Below, piece after piece: positions 7,394 to 8,891 of a stretch of 8,891 nt of DNA. Position numbers and translations under genes: made by a program. The notes beneath the pieces are model-generated. The model was given only the letters and a program-made list of their open reading frames with translations, did not search any database and had not been told where the DNA came from. This DNA comes from Mycobacterium sp. (GTDB lineage: Bacteria; Actinomycetota; Actinomycetes; Mycobacteriales; Mycobacteriaceae), in NCBI GenBank assembly GCA_025965815.1, contig JAOPWF010000590.1:1-8891 (forward strand), given 5' to 3'. How positions within the stretch are numbered: the stretch's first letter is position 1; every line of letters starts with the position of its first letter.

Positions 7394-7855
7394 TGCACCC
7401 GGCCCGACATGGTTCCGCGTTGTCGCCGCTGATCCGCGGTCGGCGGCCAGGAGGCGGCGCGCCCTGGCGATCAACGCCCGGGCGGCGGGGCCCATCGGGC
7501 CCGCGGAAACGCCAGGGAACGAGGCGGCCACGCTGTTCGGGACGATTGTCAACGCATGCAGTCCGGCCTGGGCGCGCGAAACCGGCCGCGGCAGGATCGC
7601 CACGCCGAGGCCACGCTCGGCGCGATCGGCCGGCGCCAGCGGCGTGCTGGCCTCGAACGCGATGACCGGGGAGATGCCGGCCGCAGCGCAGGCGGCATCG
7701 AGTTGATGACGGATACCCGTCCCGACCGGCAGCGCGATCAGTGGGCGGTCACACAGTGCCGTCAGGGGAAATGGGGACCGCGCCGCCAGTTCGTCGCCAT
7801 GACTGACGGCGGCGTGGATGGCCTCGTCGGTGACTACCGCCGCACAACCTGATGC
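7391..7855 (-). pseudogene. C-terminal remnant of a LysR-type transcriptional regulator
   Basis: About 150 residues resemble the second half of a LysR effector-binding domain. AAVVTDEAIHAAV is followed by HGDELA, then DRPLIALPVGTGIR (about 7709-7750), ACAAAGISPVIAFEAS, ERGLGVAILPRPVS (about 7577-7620) and a final GPAARALIARARRLL-type helix. A complete LysR protein is about 300 residues with an N-terminal winged helix-turn-helix. Here coding similarity stops near 7840-7855, only about 110 bases from the next gene, so the DNA-binding domain and half of the effector domain are missing. No plausible start codon lies near the point where similarity begins; the open frame continues upstream only as the antisense of the DUF35 gene. 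The stretch before the last helix (SVAASFPGVSAGP) looks unlike the family and may hide a small compensated frame change. It ends 9 bases before polA. The left boundary is exact; the right one is an estimate. Confidence 0.7.
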
Positions 7856-7878
7856 GCGACAACCACGACGATCTGTTG

Positions 7879-7909
7879 CGGATTCTGCTGGCCGCCCCAG
7901 CAGAATCCG
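7879..7909. repeat. 13-bp perfect inverted repeat with 5-base spacer
   Basis: CGGATTCTGCTGG (7879-7891) and its exact complement (7897-7909) flank CCGCC. No T-run follows on either strand, so it does not look like a Rho-independent terminator. It lies upstream of the predicted DUF35 transcription start and just beyond the LysR remnant. An operator, or a fossil of the lost LysR coding or control region, is more likely. The heptamer CAGAATC of the right arm recurs at 7943-7949. Confidence 0.75.
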
Positions 7910-7918
7910 GAGTAGAAC

Positions 7919-7932
7919 TGGAACACGTTTCA
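7919..7932. promoter_or_regulatory. Candidate KstR operator (TnnAACnnGTTnnA)
   Basis: The 14 bases match the published KstR consensus at every fixed position: T7919, AAC 7922-7924, GTT 7927-7929 and A7932. Symmetry extends outward, with AACTG at 7916-7920 opposite CAGTT at 7931-7935. KstR is the TetR-family repressor of mycobacterial cholesterol-catabolism genes, released by a sterol-derived CoA thioester. The site lies about 32 bases before the DUF35 start and covers the expected -35 region, the right place for repression. I recall Rv1627c/Rv1628c being listed in the KstR regulon but cannot check this here. Confidence 0.75.
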
Positions 7933-7951
7933 GTTTTGCCGCCAGAATCGG

Positions 7952-7957
7952 TACGCT
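7952..7957 (+). promoter_or_regulatory. Candidate leaderless -10 box for the DUF35-thiolase operon
   Basis: TACGCT matches TANNNT and is followed after six bases (7958-7963) by GTG at 7964. The corresponding -35 position (about 7928-7934) falls inside the right half of the KstR operator, so bound repressor would exclude RNA polymerase. Confidence 0.5.
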
Positions 7958-7963
7958 GGCCGC

Positions 7964-8404
7964 GTGCCAGACGCCGTAACGCAACAGCCGGCAATCGACG
8001 GGTGGTTCGCCACCGACGAAGCGGGCCGCCCACACCTGATCGGCAGCAGGTGCGCACACTGCGGCACCTACGTCTTCCCGCCGCGCGCGAACAACTGCCC
8101 GAACCCCGCCTGCGACGGTGACCAACTGGACTCAGTCCCGTTATCCCGGACGGGCACGCTGTGGAGCTATACCGAGAACCGGTACGCACCCCCGCCGCCC
8201 TACCCGGCCCCTGACCCGTTCGAGCCGTTCGCGGTCGCCGCGGTGCAGCTCGCCGACGAGGGCCTGATCGTTCTCGGCAAGGTGGTCGAAGGCACGCTGG
8301 CCGCCGACCTGAAGGTCGGCATCGAGATGGAACTGACCACCGAGCCGCTGTACCGCGACGACGACGGAATCGAGCGCATCGTCTACGCCTGGAGGATCCC
8401 GTGA
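7964..8404 (+). CDS. DUF35 OB-fold/zinc-ribbon protein (Rv1628c-like)
   Basis: The protein has 146 residues. The N-terminal part carries a rubredoxin-like zinc ribbon with Cys30-x2-Cys33 and Cys45-x4-Cys50. An OB-fold follows at about 58-146, with GTLWSYTENRYAPPPPYP at 64-81, FAVAAVQLADEGLIVLGKVVEG and a closing VYAWRIP. Proteins of this family partner thiolase-fold enzymes: in the ChsH1-ChsH2-Ltp2 cholesterol side-chain system, the DUF35 domain of ChsH2 holds the Ltp2 aldolase. Here the next gene is such a thiolase-fold protein, whose start overlaps this stop by four bases (GTGA, 8401-8404). A stable complex is therefore likely, though inferred. GTG at 7964 is the start because it follows a TANNNT box by six bases and the sequence matches Rv1628c from about there. 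A KstR-type operator upstream points to induction by sterols. The substrate is unknown. Confidence 0.93.
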   Translation: MPDAVTQQPAIDGWFATDEAGRPHLIGSRCAHCGTYVFPPRANNCPNPACDGDQLDSVPLSRTGTLWSYTENRYAPPPPYPAPDPFEPFAVAAVQLADEGLIVLGKVVEGTLAADLKVGIEMELTTEPLYRDDDGIERIVYAWRIP

Positions 8405-8891
8405 GCCCTGAGCCGGTCTACATCCTGGGTGCCGGGATGCACCCGTGGGGCAAGTGGGGCAACGACTTCACCGAGTACGGGGTCGGAGCGGCCCGCGCAG
8501 CCCTCGGCGAGGCCGGCCTGGACTGGCGTCAGATCCAGATGGTCGCCGGCGCGGACACCATCCGAAACGGATATCCCGGCTTCGTCGCCGGAGCGACGTT
8601 CGCCCAGAAGCTGGGCTGGAACGGTGTGCCGATCAGTTCCAGCTACGCGGCCTGTGCCAGCGGGTCGCACGCGCTGCAGAGTGCCCGCGCGCAGATCCTG
8701 GCGGGCTTCTGTGACGTCGCACTGGTGATCGGCGCCGACACCACACCCAAGGGCTTCTTCGCGCCGGTCGGCGGCGAGCGCCGCAACGACCCGGACTGGC
8801 AGCGGTTCCACCTGATCGGCGCGACCAACCCGGTGTATTTCGCGCTGCTGGCACGACGCCGGATGGACCTCTACGGCGCCACCTCTGAGGA
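8401..8891 (+). CDS. Thiolase-fold lipid-transfer/SCP-x-like enzyme (Rv1627c-like), cut by window end
   Basis: The first 163 residues are visible; the full protein in M. tuberculosis (Rv1627c, annotated as a nonspecific lipid-transfer protein) is about 400. The start VYILGAGMHPWGKWG is typical of the SCP-x/Ltp thiolase group. SSSYAACASGSHALQSA (79-95) places Cys85 at the thiolase nucleophile position, and ALVIGADTTPKGFF (107-120) follows. The expected His and second Cys of the active site lie beyond the window. Family members either cleave beta-ketoacyl-CoA (thiolase) or act as aldol lyases on sterol side-chain CoA intermediates (Ltp2-like). Retention of Cys85 favours thiolase chemistry but does not settle it. 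The GTG start overlaps the DUF35 stop (GTGA), so the two proteins are translationally coupled and probably partners. Regulation is shared through the KstR-like operator at 7919-7932. Confidence 0.93.
   Translation, partial: MSPEPVYILGAGMHPWGKWGNDFTEYGVGAARAALGEAGLDWRQIQMVAGADTIRNGYPGFVAGATFAQKLGWNGVPISSSYAACASGSHALQSARAQILAGFCDVALVIGADTTPKGFFAPVGGERRNDPDWQRFHLIGATNPVYFALLARRRMDLYGATSE

Noticed and set aside
7879..7909. Inverted repeat as a Rho-independent terminator
   Set aside because: No T-rich tract follows on either strand. It lies upstream of the + strand transcription start and at the upstream end of the minus-strand remnant, not after a gene.
7856..8125. Upstream extension of the LysR frame to a start near 8125
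   Set aside because: The frame is open, but the residues do not look like LysR and are antisense to the conserved zinc-ribbon coding sequence.
7749..8189. Arg/Ser-rich minus-strand open frame opposite the DUF35 gene
   Set aside because: It is a shadow of the DUF35 gene and intergenic DNA, with no domain or promoter support.

Overview
The window is GC-rich actinobacterial DNA and almost certainly comes from a mycobacterium, probably a Mycolicibacterium-type environmental species. RpsA, CoaE, PolA, the DUF35 protein and the thiolase-like protein all read like their Mycobacterium tuberculosis counterparts. Their order, coaE - rpsA - polA - DUF35 - thiolase, matches the Rv1631-Rv1627c block read in reverse. 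Species cannot be fixed from the sequence alone.

Layout from left to right. A small exported protein (34-633, +) converges on coaE (638-1837, -), which follows rpsA (1850-3292, -) by 12 bases as a two-gene operon. The rpsA leader carries a candidate promoter, a palindrome over its -10 box and a hairpin. Between rpsA and polA lies a PrsW-like intramembrane protease gene (3449-4643, +) broken by a +1 frameshift near 3757-3764. Its stop codon overlaps that of polA (4640-7381, -) in a shared CTAG. Upstream of polA is the C-terminal half of a LysR-type regulator (about 7391-7855, -) with no DNA-binding domain. Next comes a compact control region (7879-7963) with a 13-bp perfect inverted repeat, a perfect match to the KstR operator consensus and a leaderless promoter. 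It drives a DUF35 protein (7964-8404, +) that overlaps a thiolase/SCP-x-like enzyme (8401 to the window end, +).

The first three conserved genes are housekeeping: translation (ribosomal protein S1), the last step of CoA synthesis, and DNA repair/Okazaki processing (Pol I). The DUF35/thiolase pair looks like a sterol- or lipid-degradation module under KstR control. By analogy with ChsH2-Ltp2 it may form one enzyme complex acting on a CoA-linked side chain.

A recurring pattern is a TANNNT box followed 6 or 7 bases later by ATG or GTG, seen at four of the five promoters. This suggests mostly leaderless transcripts, with rpsA the exception. I found no tRNA, rRNA, CRISPR array, insertion sequence or wholly new multi-gene system. 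The least ordinary parts are the 7391-7963 region (regulator remnant plus clustered repeat motifs) and the frameshifted protease.
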